A stretch of DNA of 64,000 nt. It comes from Epinephelus fuscoguttatus. Lineage: Eukaryota > Chordata > Actinopteri > Perciformes > Serranidae. Below, one piece after another: positions 12,814 to 25,339 of this stretch. The DNA is taken from contig NC_064763.1 of NCBI RefSeq assembly GCF_011397635.1, positions 25,557,437-25,621,436 of the forward strand. The letters run 5' to 3'. The notes below the pieces were generated by a model that was not told the origin of the DNA, did not search any database, and saw nothing but the letters and a program-made list of their open reading frames with translations. The translations under genes were made by a program, and so were the position numbers. The stretch's first letter is position 1. The number at the start of each line of letters is the position of its first letter.

Positions 12814-15238
12814 AGTGGTCAGTGTTTGAGAGACTGAGGGACATACAGGCTACTGAAACCATTGTGGGACATGTGAAGAAAAAAATACAAGACAGCCAAT
12901 CATCAGCGAAGTGTCATGAAAATGAATGCCTCCAGAGAAGAGGTGAAGAAAGTGGATGTCTGTGCACGTGTGATAGAAAGAGACAAGTAGGGAAGTGATG
13001 GAGGACTGAGTGGTGAAACTATCTCGTGTTTATTAAATGAAACTGGCACTGAATCAAGACACTAAAGACGGCGGGTGAGAGCAGATAGAGGGAGTTGGAG
13101 AGGAGTGTGTACAGATTAAGAGTGGTATTAATTCTGACCCGTAATCTCCCTGCCTCTGTAATTGAGGTCGCACACCAGGGGAGGCTGAGTGTGGAGAGAG
13201 ACTGGCTTTCTGCTTTACTAAGCTCTAAGGAGGGAGCAAACAGACACAGAAATGAACTGAGGGGATGCAATCCTCCCCAGACCTTCTGACTGTGGAGTTT
13301 GTGTTTAGAGACAAAGTGGAGGGAGACAGCCATGGACACACTGAGGACGACCTCTGTAAAGTCCTACAGACTTCTGCTTAAATCAAACACAAAACTAAAG
13401 GAACGTGAGATGAAACTCAGCAGTTTTTCAAAGTAATGTACTGAAGGATCAATACCGTTCTTTTGTGTAATGTGAGATGGACAACACACTGCGTGGGAGC
13501 TGCCAATGACTCAGCAGGTGTTGGAATAACATGAACAAAAATGTACGTCTAGCTAAGCTCACTAGCTTCTACTTTCCCAGTGAAATACAAATGACTAATG
13601 CTACATAACTAATATGATGTGTGCTTGTTGCATTCATTGTCAGTCTCATTCACAGTTAGTCTCATTAGCTCTTGTTCATTTGTTCTTTTGTTCTTGTCAC
13701 TGATAAATCAAACAGAAATAAAAGTTAATGGTAAGACGAAAAATATTTTTTTTGCCTAGGGCACCAAATGTGGACTACAGGACTGTGACATGTGGCGCGC
13801 CACAGAAGTTGACAGCACATCTCCCAGCTACTCAAATGTCACTCAACTACTGCCACGAAAAATGCCAACCCAGAGGGTTAAAGCTTGGATGCTCTTTCCA
13901 TAAATATATCGAAAAAAGTTTTTATGCTCTTTTAAAAAACGGAAAATGTGCTGTTTAAATGCAGCAATATCATTACAGTTTATGTACTCGCATAAAAAGG
14001 GAGTAAAATTTAAATTCCAGTTCGACTTTAGCACAGACCAAAACTTCCAAACATAAAATAGAAAAATTCTAAGGCAGCACCAGAGACATTTCACAACATG
14101 TCTGGGACTGGAAAAAGCTGGTCCTGTGAAAAAGTCTGAGATCCAGAGGATGCAAGCATAAAAACACATTTCTACTCTGTGGAGAAAACTACACTTTGCA
14201 GTAACCCCATCTGCTGTATCACCTTCCCTAATAGAGACCTCAAATCCAAAAAAGAAAACATGTCTCAGGATACTTAAACTGTCTACATTTCCTACAGCGA
14301 TACCATACCCAGCTTAGTGTGCTTATATGTGGTCCGTCCCAAGCCCATTGATTCTTCTCACCTCCTCTGCTCTTAGTTCCTCGGCCTCTGAAACTTCACT
14401 CCTCTATTCACTCTGTTCTTCTGCATCTGTCTAAGATCAATATTGTAATAACTGGAGAGGAGAAAGCCTCATCATAATCAATAAATGCAACGTATAGGCC
14501 AGGCAGAGGTAGACAGAGAGAAATCATTCTGCCCAACAGCGGAGCTGAATGTTTCTGACACCTCATTCATTACACTATTGAATAATCCATCGGCTCTGTC
14601 ACTGCCACAGAGGAACAGAATAAGCTCCAGTTCGGGCTCATCTGTGGGCGCTCGCAGCGGGAGGAAGACCTACGGAGAGCTCCATATTTCCTTTGATTAC
14701 ACAAGATTCACATGGGTTTAAGAACACATTAATGTATCTACAGGAGTCCAGAACAAGTCTGAGTCAAGTCTTAAGACTGTCAGAGCAAAGTCTTAAGTCA
14801 AGTCACAAGTGTGAACTGTCTTCCAGGTTTCTAAAATCTGTATGTCAATGTTGGCCTTCCAAAGCAGATAACCTCCTATTAGAATCAAGTATTTTTTTGT
14901 TGATATGTGCATATGGTATTTTTTATATGTTAATGGCATATCATGAGCAAAATAAGCAGTCAGTGCCATGGCTGAGCATTTCAGCACTAACTGCACTCCA
15001 GACAGCAGTCAGTGAATCGATGAATGAATCAGTGAATCAATCTCAAAAACGATTCAGACAGACAAAATTGATTCAGACTTCAGGGTTTCATACATCACAT
15101 ATCTAAGGAACCAAACCCAACTTGCAGGGTGGGGCTCTCTATATCATTACCATACTGCTACGGTGAAAGGACGGGTATCAGAGGAGAAGCCAGATGTAGG
15201 TTAAATACGTATTGGTATTTTGTAAGAAAAGTATATGC
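11993..15238. other. Intergenic with a (GATA)n microsatellite
   Basis: A perfect (GATA)n tract of about 50 bp lies at 12,763-12,812. The rest shows only short unsupported frames and no clear repeat ends. Confidence 0.5.
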
Positions 15239-15841
15239 ACCAATCAGCCAAAACATTAAAACCACTGATGGGTGAAGTGAATAACACTGATTGACTTGTT
15301 CCAATATGATGTTCTGCTGGGAAACCTTTGGCCCTGGCATTCATGTGGACACCACTTGACACACTCCACCCACCCAAACACAGTTGCAGGCCAAGTACAC
15401 CCCCTCATGGCAAAGGCACTCCCAGATGGCAGTGACCCACCCAGCAGGACAATGCACCATTTCACACCACAAAACTGCTCAATCTGAATGAACATTTATG
15501 AGACCCAGTACCCCAGATGCACCTCCTGACCCATGGCGGGGCCTCCTTGGATCTTGGACTTGGCTCCAACTTGTTGAGGCATGGACACAGGACCTCTGAG
15601 AGGGGGTGTCCTGTGGTGTCTGGCACTGGGGCGTTGGCAGCATATCCTTGAGACCTGTCGGTTGTGAGGTTGGGTGCCAGCACAAACCACAATGCTTGAT
15701 CAGATTGTGGTCTGGGGATTTGGAGGCCAAGTTGACACCTCTCTTTGTCACGTTCCTCTGACCATTCCTGAGCAGTTTCTGCAGTGTGGCATGGCATGGG
15801 GGGCCTAATACTTGCCACACATCGGGCCCCCACATTAGGAC
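15239..15841. mobile_element. Second fold-back Tc1-like transposon remnant
   Basis: The + strand begins with a Tc1-like end (caccaatcagccaaaacatt) and continues through ttctgctgggaaacctttgg to ccacaaaactgctca at about 15,482. From about 15,500 to 15,800 the element is on the other strand. The reverse complement starts again at ACTGCAGAAACTGCTCAGG and runs through a decayed PDHNLIKH transposase block to CACCACAGGACACC. The E of the catalytic block is replaced by K. The overlap between arms is only about 20-25 bp here, shorter than in the copy at 672-1112. Confidence 0.7.
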
Positions 15842-16007
15842 AGGAATGAGTCCTAAAACCTGAAAATAAGTTTGAATTTTAGCACTCCTAGTTCCCTCCC
15901 AATGGGTTTTTTGAATGGGTTTTTGGTTAGATGCCTAAAATAAGGTCTGTGGTTAACACAAGCTTAGAAGATTTTCACGTTTTTTTCTGACATAAAGTAC
16001 ATCAGTA

Positions 16008-16439
16008 AATCCCCCACTTGTGAAATTTTCAGTTCTATCTAATTTGATTTTTTTTATATATATATATATATATACTTTATTAATCCCCAAGGGGAAATTC
16101 AGTTTTTTTCACTCTGTTTGTCAATTACACACAGGTCCGAACACACACATGCACAAACTGGACCTATACATGCACTAAGTGGAGAGATGTTAGAGTGGGC
16201 TGCCCATGACAGGCGCTCCGAGCAGTTGGGGGGTTCGGTGCCTTGCTCAGGGGCACCTCGGCAGTGTCCAGGAGGTGAACTGGCACCTCTCCAGCTACCA
16301 TTCCACTCTCCATATTTTGGTCCGGACGGGAACTTGAACAGGCGACCCTCCGGTTCCCAACCCAAGTCCCTACGGACTGAGCTACTGCCGCCCCTCTAAT
16401 CCCCCACTTGTGAAATTTTCAGTTCTATTTAATTTAATT
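16008..16439 (-). mobile_element. tRNA-derived SINE with a long flanking duplication
   Basis: The SINE body is about 16,074-16,394 and reads on the - strand. A tRNA-like head (reverse complement GCGGCAGTAGCTCAGTCCG, then B-box-like CCGGTTCAAG-type sequence) is at the right, and a tail (ctttattaatccccaagggg) at the left is followed by T/TA tracts. It is flanked by a 42-bp duplication, 16,008-16,049 and 16,398-16,439, both beginning aatcccccacttgtgaaatt, with about two mismatches. The head is adjacent to one copy and the tail to the other, as expected for a retroposed insertion. Confidence 0.85.
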
Positions 16440-16492
16440 TAATTTAATTTTATTTTATTTTATTTTATTTTATTTTATTTTATTTTATTTTT
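16432..16492. repeat. (ATTTT)n microsatellite
   Basis: About a dozen pentanucleotide units, starting as (AATTT) and becoming (ATTTT). It immediately follows the right-hand copy of the SINE flanking duplication. Confidence 0.93.
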
Positions 16493-16857
16493 AAAAAAAG
16501 ATGGTTGCTACCAAGTGGCTAAATTAGACTACAGAACATGATCAAGGCTTTTCAGCCTTGTTGTGGTGGGGATGTTACATCATGCGAATCTAGTGTAGTT
16601 TGTTTATAGCATGATGTTAGCGTTTTTTACTTTTGGCGATTTGATTTAGGCTTCAAAAATCATATAAGATGTGTTGATTCGTGAACATTATCTTGCTGAA
16701 CACAACATGTAGGTATCATAAAAGTTTGTTTGCCACATCTTATTTTCTGCAGAATCCTGCTAATCCAGAATCCAATGGAAAACTCCCATAGGCTTTTAAA
16801 CCAGGGTGACGCTAACTTCCGCATCTGGCTATAGAATAACATCATCCTTGGAGCACT

Positions 16858-16982
16858 TTGTGGCGTTACGGTGGGCAGAGCGTGCCCACATGAATGCCAG
16901 GACCAAAAGGTTCCCAGCTGAACATTGCATTGTAACGAGATGATCAATGTTATTCACTTCACCCGCCAGTCACAGTTTTTGG
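16858..16982 (-). mobile_element. Tc1-like 5'-end fragment
   Basis: The reverse complement contains gtgaagtgaataacattgatc and cagctgggaaccttttgg, matching the 5' parts of the copies at 672 and 15,239. It is truncated after about 125 bp and carries no catalytic block. Confidence 0.65.
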
Positions 16983-19900
16983 CACGCAACAGACTTCTCA
17001 TCTGAGTCTGGGTCTGACTAAGGCTCAGACATGTACAGCTGAATCCCTCCAATGTTTCCTCGAGCCATCTTGATGTGCACTGCTCTTTCACTGGTCAACC
17101 TAATGCGAGGCAAAACCCAGAATTTCTCAGTGAGGGAGAAAGAGTAGATCTGCTTCCAGCTTCCAGCCCTTCTTTTAGACTCTTTTTTTTTACTTTGATG
17201 TGGGAAAAACAATGTTCAACAAAATATTAATCATAGCTGAGTATTTTGAATCCTTTAAAACATGTCTGAGGAAGGTCTATAATGATGTTTATGTAGCCTA
17301 CGTTGTTAAGATACATTACACTTCAATCAGGAGAGACTTGTTCCGAGAGAAAAGAACATTTATTTCAAACATGCACATATGTATGAGAAATGTGAGAAGT
17401 CTTTGCAAATCAGACTCCATTGTGATGGCATTTATTCCAGGAGGATGGTAAAGATGTAGTAGATAAGGGAACACTCCTATGGAGTCTAGACACTGGTGGT
17501 GGTGATGAGATGAGATAAAGAGGGAGCTGAGGATCTGGATGTGAAAAGGAGTGGGCTTTTGATGAGCTGGTCCTCGGCTCTGGATAAGGTGATTGGAAGT
17601 GAACGGGGTGAGAGGAGGGCGCAACGATTCTGCCTAAAATGACAGCTGACAGGAGCAGAGAGGAGAACAGATTTTAAGTTTGGCAACCGCAACATGAATG
17701 GCTGAAGGAGATCGTGGCAAAGTTTGATTGGCTAACCAGGAGAGGGAACACCAAAAGTCAGCTGATTAGTGGAAATGGTGGGAGCAGGACAGAAAGAGAA
17801 TTGTGAATGTATATAGCATAAAGTAAGTCTTCTGGATTGAACTTACGCTGAGCTTCATTAGCCTACTGTGCGGTCTTATTTTTGTCAGTGGGATTTTACC
17901 ATGCATAAACATTCAAGTTTCAAGATACAGTAAGTATAAAGTAAGTCATGTCTCCCAGTCATCAAGTCCAAGTCCCGGCCTGTACGGTCAAAGCTGAGAT
18001 GGGTGACCAAGTCAGTTCAAAACAGAGAGAATGCATGAATACCAACACTATAACGTCCTTCATACTATATCTACAAATAGCTTGTTAGTCTTTTGACTTT
18101 TCTGTCAGCACTCCAGCTGACATTTAAGGTATCTTTCAGTGGCTGATTCTAATGAGCCCCCCTCCCCCTTAAAAGCAAGATGGTACATCTCAAGAGGCTT
18201 ATCCTCAAAGTTAACTTAAAAATAAACAGCAAGCTTTATACGAAATCTCCCACAACAACCCTGCAGATTTGTGCTGCAGTTCATAATTTCAGTGACCTCT
18301 CACAGCGTGAGATGGCAACAACATGCAGGGGTTTCAGCGTTCTAAAGAGCTATTTCATTCTTCACGAGTTTATCCATCAGCAGCGACATCAGTTCACTAC
18401 ACCTTGAAGCATGAAAAAAATAAATCCATGCACCTTAGTGGCTTATCACCTGCCTCCAAAACCTGAAATCTGGCCCTAGTTTCTGGGGACAAGTAGGACA
18501 CTTACTGATGATGAGATGTTATCAAAGCGACTCCGGGAACATTTTGTGCTTGATCTTCAGTTCATATCAAGTTTGGCCTTGCTTGGGTCAAAAATGATTG
18601 CGGCTGCTGTACACGCAGCTGCACCTCCTCTGAAATCATTACACCCTGAACACAGACGCCGAGGTGGGAGGAGAGAGTCTCAGACATAAGATGCAAAGTC
18701 ATCAGCTCAGATCCACATGTGTCTGACAGACAGAATGAAATACTTCTTAAGAATTGCTCTTGCAGGGCCTGGAGGGCTTGTCAGTTGACTTCGGTGCGCT
18801 TTAGACTCAGGGCTAATAAGGATGTGCTGTTGGGAATTTGTGTGCATGACAGCTAAGCAGAAAGAGGGGCTTTGATTAGCTACGGGGCCCGTGCAAAGGG
18901 AATCACAGCACAGAGACCACTCGTAAACCTGAATTGAAAAAGGTTCAGATGCTGCAGCAGTTCAAGGAAATTAAAGCATGCAAGGACCATTTTCTCTGAC
19001 AAGACGCAGTGCATTTAAAGGTCAATGGGCAAATAATCTCAAGGTCAAACACTTCTCTCCACTGACGAAAACAACAGAGATGTTTTGGTTGACTGTAAAT
19101 CATTCTGAAGCAACAGACTTTGTTCATGCATTGTTAACACACCAGAGCAGTGCGATCATATCAAACAATACATGAGACCTTTGTGGCATTTCCGCCAATC
19201 AAAACGTGTGAAATTGAGGCTGTCAAACTGGATCATGGCACAGAAGTAAGAACAAGAGATTTTTTTTCTTACCTGTAAACAGTCTTTGACAGTACAGAGA
19301 ACGTCCTCGCTCATAAACAACCTTAACACATGGATTGTGACAGAGTTGATTAGAAAACATCAGGAGTCTCCATAGGAGCCCCCGTCTAGTCCGGGGGATG
19401 TTGTTTTCAGTCTATTTCACATCAAGAGGAACTCATTAAGATGTTGAGATTCATTTTTTGATTGAGGGTTGGAGAAATTATACTGTGACCACTTTGGGAA
19501 ATAAAAAGAAAATGATGCCAGAACAGCAGCAAAAACAGCAGTTCATCCCTTAGAACTGCACGCCATCACATTATCACATTTACACAGTAAATTGATACTT
19601 AAACAATTTTCGTCTCATAAAAGTTGCCTGTATGTTTGCACTGTCACCTCTAAGCTTATTAGCGATCTATTGATTCATTGCAGAATTACGTACACATGAT
19701 CTTTAATTCATGTATTGCCACTGGTAGGACAAATTAATGTCTTCTGTGGGATGTCATATTTCAGAGTGGTATAAACACACAGTGATGAAGAAACCAATGA
19801 AAATTAATGAAAACATGTCAACACTATCACTAATACCCCTGCAATTATCATGTCAGTGGTTTCAGTGGAAGTGCATTCAGTTGACGCTTTGTGATTTCCT

Positions 19901-22900
19901 GAACATGAAAATATATTTTGACATTTTCCTCCCTGTCTGTCCCACTCAAATTGCCAAATTTCTGTCAATGTCTTTCTTTCTGTCAACACTGCAAGTTCCT
20001 ACGTTGAATTATAGCTGGAGAATTATTAATGAATGCTAGTTTAGCATCATCCATTCAGTCCAGTTTGTTGCAAAAGTGTTTTTTTAATCGTTAATCAAAT
20101 TGGCTGGCTGACATTGACTAAGAAGATTAGTACAGGTTGTGTTGACACATGTTTGCAATTATACAAGCAGAACTAAATATATTTTTTGTAAATTACACTC
20201 ACAGTGACTTTATGTATAAAAAAAACATGGTGAGACCTCGGACAGGGGTCACTCTGGGCCTCCTTTGTCATCCAGCTGAACCTCTTCTCCAGCAGGGTCA
20301 ACGTGACTGACCTCAAGGGAGCCTGGATGTGGCCTCCTCCAGTCACAGGAGAGAGGAGGAGGATGGTCTTCATCGTGTCACACTCACTCTCTGGGAGCTC
20401 AGGGAATGTGCAGCCCAGCGGGGGGATGTGTTGACACAGCCACTCCAGCTGTTTTTAGACCATACTTCATACTTAACAGGCCGCAGGTGGCTGCTCGACA
20501 TAGTGATTTTAAAGACCCTGAAAACCCTTTTTTTCCCATCAGCTTCTTACAGTGAGCGATGGCGTCCAACTTGGACATTTTCTGCCAACATTTTTTAAAC
20601 TTTAAATGCACATTATGAAATTTCTGTCCCAAGGGTTCTCTCAATCAAAACAATAGGACATTGATGATGTCATAAAGTGGCATGGGATTATAGGAGCTGA
20701 TGTCGTCATTATCAAACAACCACCACTCTGATGTGACTCAGATTCAGGTTTGTGAAATCATGTTCATGAATTAAGAAATGTATCAAAGTGTTAATTAATT
20801 CTCGTGTGTAGTCACATTTTGTCACAAGTAACGTAATGTTAATTTACCAACTTACTATCAGATGAGTTACAAATACCGCTATATGGCCATTTCAGTTCAG
20901 TCAGACAACTCATGTTTAAATGTTTATTTCAACAGCAGAACATAGTAAGAGTTTGGTGTCTATACTCCAGCCTCATCACTTCCCGCAGATATGTTTACAT
21001 GAGATATTGGGAAGTGATGATTAAATCTCTTCCCCCCTAGCCGGAGCCTACAGGTGGATGCTGAGGTGGAGGTGGGGCTGAAAGAGTGAGCGGCAGTACT
21101 GATGCAGGGCCACAGCAGTATAGACAATGCAAAGGAGGAGCTGGGAATATTTTGCAGCTAAATTAAACCACCAAATTTGGAGGGTGGGTTTGATGACATG
21201 AGTGACGTATGACGTGTCTGTATGAATAAGTGCAGCTCGAGCTGACTGCCTGAAGTAGCTCGCAGGTGTCACTCCATTTGTGGCGTAGCTCAACGCTGTT
21301 ATTTCTCGTCAAACGCAATAATATTTATGGGTCGTTTGGTTCATTTTTGGGCTTTAAAGAGAAAACTCTGGCGACAGAATAGGCAGCAAACAGTGATGAA
21401 TAATTATGTTCCATCAGGAGTTCCACCCCAAGTCGTCACATATTGCTGCTTTGTGAGTGGCCTTTTACGTCAACATATTATGCGTATGGTAGGTATCGTC
21501 CTTTGTCTTCTGTTGACAGTCTGTGACACTGCAACATCTGCCAGGATATCAACAAAAACATGTGGTTAGGTTTAAAAAAAACATTATGGTTTGGATCTAC
21601 ACTACAGAAAGTGAGCACCAGCCTCCTCCCGGCAGACTTTCTTGCTCCTCTATTATGTCGTTACCAGCAGCGTTTCAACCTGAAGAAGTGGCATATGATA
21701 CTGCACAAAAGGTAGCATTTGACAACAGGTGTCTCACACTGAAATCACTGGCAAAGTGGCGGTATTTGATGAGTTCAGAATGAAAACAGGCTGGACTTTC
21801 CTGCTCCTTCATATTACATTATTATCTGCAGTCTTTCAACATGACAGGGTCCAGTGGCATATCATACTGTCGCAATAGTTGCTGTCTGGCAGACTAGTGG
21901 TGTATTGTAACACCACGAAAGGTGGCTGACAAAGTGTTGGTATTTGACGACATCAGAATAAGAATGGGCTGGCAACAACAAAGTGGCTCACAGGCTTCCC
22001 TCCTCACTCCCTGATGTATCATCTGGTAATGCTTCCTCAGAATTCAGAGCAACCAGAGTGAGTGAATGGGATATGACGCCGGTTTTAGACATTTTAATGT
22101 GGACATATTAAATGTTATACCTCTAAGTTTGATTGTTGCCTTTTTAGTCATTAATGGCATCTAGAAATACTATTGATTTAAAACTGAAGTTTCAGGGTCT
22201 TTAAACCTGTAAACTTCTGTTAAAAGACAGAACAGGATGTGGACCAAAGTCTGTCCAGTTTGCCTGTAACACTCAGCTTCTAATGCAGGACCTAAGGCCA
22301 AATCCTCTCCAGAAATTACATGTCTTGTTTTATGGATTTGGAATTTCCAGGAACTGAAAACATATATAAATGAAGGCTATAAATCATACGACAACAACAT
22401 TTTGCCCTCTCCTCCCTTCACTTACATCAGATAATGTTATGTTAATGCTTACATAGCTTCGCGAATGCTTCACAAATCCATTTATTTTTCTCCTGCAACA
22501 ACTTACATTGAATCCTAAAGCAAAATAAGGTGTAGCGCCGAGATGAGGACGCAGCTTTTATACGTTATTAGACTGTGTGGGGACGAGACGGGGAGGAAAT
22601 GTGGGAGAGAATTGGGGAGGATGTGTTATGAAGGTCGTGTTTTGAATAGATAGTTTGCACCTGGTTGACTTCTATTTTTTCCTGCTCTTCCTCACATCTG
22701 TGTCAATTAATCTTTTAAAGAAAAGATAATTTGTTTTTTTTTTCATGCTTCCAATGCTAGCATGACTTAAGAGCTCCTGACAGAGCAAGTGACAGAATGA
22801 CAGTGTGTGGAAGGAGTGGAAAGGCAGTGAGAGATGCTTGTGGACAGCTTCATATTACTTGTTATTCCTCTAATGCATAATTATTCTGAAGCTGTTTACT

Positions 22901-24753
22901 CCCTGAACTTTAATTGGCACAGCTCATGTAGATGCGCAATGATTTACAATAAGGATCAAGAATGCAAATAACGTAAAATGGGGGCATGTTACAAAAGCCT
23001 GTGTGTTCCCCTGACTCCCTGTCACAGCACAATGCTGAAATTTCATTACTACTAAAAGCATAGCATGCAATTTTGAGTTTTATAACAAGTGCTTTTCTCA
23101 CATAGCTGTAATGCATTTAACTGTCTCTGTTGACATGGAAAATATAATATTTTCAAGCAGTAGTCAATCAGAAGTTCTTTCAGGGATCAAGAGACGCCCT
23201 GCCAGCTCGGGTCTGTTACCTTAAAAACAGCTGAAAAACCTCAGCATGCTACGGAGACCAAACACGACTGAGGGAAGAGAAAATTACAGAGAGCAGCTGT
23301 GATTTGGCCCAACAAAATTGTGAAGGAGATGTACAAATAACACAAGAGCAGTCAGGCCAGCAAGTGCAGACAGATGGCAACATCTCAAGGCACAGCAAAA
23401 TGAGAGGAGGAAATATGAGTGCAAGTACACCAAAGAAAGATGACGCAATAAAGCTCTGACACTACAGAGAAAGATGGAAGCAGAAGAAGGAGACGGATGG
23501 ACGGAGGGTGAAATAAACTAGAAATCAGTGGAAAAAATGTTTTGAAAAAACGCCGGATGGCGAGCAGCCGTTCCCATTTACAGAAGATAGAGACATGGAG
23601 CAATAGAAGAAGAGTGGTTGAAGCAGAGAAGTAGGCGGGTGGCCATCAGTGCACAAGCCTGAAGCGCTGAAACATTACACTGGGATAATGAAGATGGTTC
23701 TGCTCGGTCACACTCCACATTAGCCCAGAGTCAGGCCGACCCCAAAGTGTCAACAAGTTAATAGACTGGGTATCAGTGACTCTTTCACACGGCTGCTCTC
23801 GACCACAAACACCAATTATTTACAGGAATTTTGTGGATAAATAAACACAGATACCTCTACATGGAAATTAATAACGCAGCCACAGCCTGAGGTACAGCCG
23901 AGGGTGGGAGCAAGTGTGTTGAATTGTTGATGGTCATGTGAGTAGTGTGCGGCCACTGGCATGACAACCATATTGGTGTTTAATAGTATTTCTGCGTAGG
24001 TGAAGGGCAAAGTACAGCCATGTTAGCTGTGGTGATGCTATTTTGTGGTCTTTGTATTCTGTGGACAGGAAATTCCACTTTCAGTAATAGTGTGTTTAAA
24101 GTAATAAGCACAAAATGAAAAAATAGCATGTTGTTATCTTGTTTCTTTGTATTTTCTTTTGAAAGAGGATTTTGGAGAAGGACATAATGTAGGGAATGAT
24201 TATTCAGAAATGAAAATCAGTAGGGAGTTACAGAGTGGGAGAAAGGCAATTTCATTTGATGGGAGAGTGGGAAGCATTGGAACTGTCAGAGATCTCTCTG
24301 GTTTGTGTTTTTGTCTAGTTACTGGTGCAGCATGAGCTCCAGTCTGAAACACACTGTTTACACTGTCATCACTGTTTGATTCCGATGTTTTTAATAGGAT
24401 ATAGAATATGGATTAGATGTGAAAAGAAGTTTATATGGTGGTTGACTTGCGTCCCTTGGCAATTTCACACTATTAATTGAGTTTCCCTTCAAAATCTGTG
24501 TGATCTCTGAATTCATTGAGTAATATGATCTTTAAACAATCACTGGATAACACTGCTGGAATTAGGTTTCATTCTTCTTCTACAAAAACATCTTCTACAA
24601 TACAACAAGACAGTGTACGGCCATGCAAGTGGCTCCAGGCTGTAGAGGGGTAGTACTTAGGCCAGCAGCGCTTTGAATTTAATTCTAACAGACTTTAACA
24701 AACATTCTCCTAATAATGCTAACATGATGATGCTTAACAAGGGGTCCAGGGCC
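16983..24753. other. Intergenic, mostly unassigned
   Basis: No splice-supported exon found. The - strand frame at 17,018-17,200 has protein-like composition but no recognised family. About 21,430-21,640 shares the motif acaaaaacatgtggttaggt with the repeat nested at 8661-9062 and is probably repeat-derived. The rest looks unique. Confidence 0.4.
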
Positions 24754-24935
24754 CAGGGGTCGGCAACCTTTACTATCAAAAGAGCCATTTTTGATCAAAA
24801 ACAATGAAAAAAAATCTGTGTGGAGCTGCAAAACATATTTTAGCCTTACAATGAAGGTAAAACAGCCTCTCAAATCGAAATCAGCTCATACTAAATGAGC
24901 ATATGTTTTACCACAAGGTGGCTACTCTGCAGGGC
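24754..24935. mobile_element. hAT-like non-autonomous element fragment
   Basis: Begins CAGGGGTCGGCAACCTTTA, a classic hAT/Charlie-type terminus, followed by aaaagagccattttt. The matching inverse terminus was not found nearby, so the far end is truncated or unrecognisable. Confidence 0.55.
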
Positions 24936-25246
24936 ACTATATATTTATGATTATTTGGCACTTAAACTTTGCAGAGCTGGAAGTAAAAGCAAACAAATCT
25001 GTCCACGCATTATTTGATCCTCTATTTTATTGCAAAACTGGCATTGGCATCTATAGCTAACGAGCTAGGAAGACTCGTGACTAGCTGCTGCTATCATTGT
25101 TCAGCAAGATTTCAAGGAAAAGGTGCCAGGCAGTAGATGTATAACGCTCACTTTAGCTTTTGAAATGTTGAAACATTTTTTTCAATTTGGTATAAAGGCT
25201 TTACATTTTTACAGTGTAAGACAATGTGAGAATGTAAGAATTCCTC

Positions 25247-25336
25247 CCAAGTTTTTGGAACCGTCTCCCTGAGCATCTGAGAGACTTCACCTCAGTGGAC
25301 ATGTTTAAAAGAATCCTTAAGACATATCTTTCTTAG
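25247..25336 (+). pseudogene. LINE reverse-transcriptase ORF, C-terminal remnant
   Basis: The frame from 25,247 reads PSFWNRLPEHLRDF and then SVDMFKRILKTYLS before a stop at 25,334-25,336. The pattern WNxLPxxLRxxxS...FKxxLKTxL is the usual C-terminus of fish L2/CR1-group LINE proteins. It lacks everything upstream, so it is a 5'-truncated insertion or decayed fragment. Confidence 0.6.
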
Positions 25337-25339
25337 CTT

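Noticed and set aside
16118-16399. Opposed ~90-codon frames within the SINE
   Set aside because: They coincide with the tRNA-derived SINE body and have no protein resemblance.
20173-20644. Overlapping frames of 66-89 codons on both strands near 20.2-20.6 kb
   Set aside because: Composition looks partly protein-like, but there are no convincing splice sites and no family recognised.
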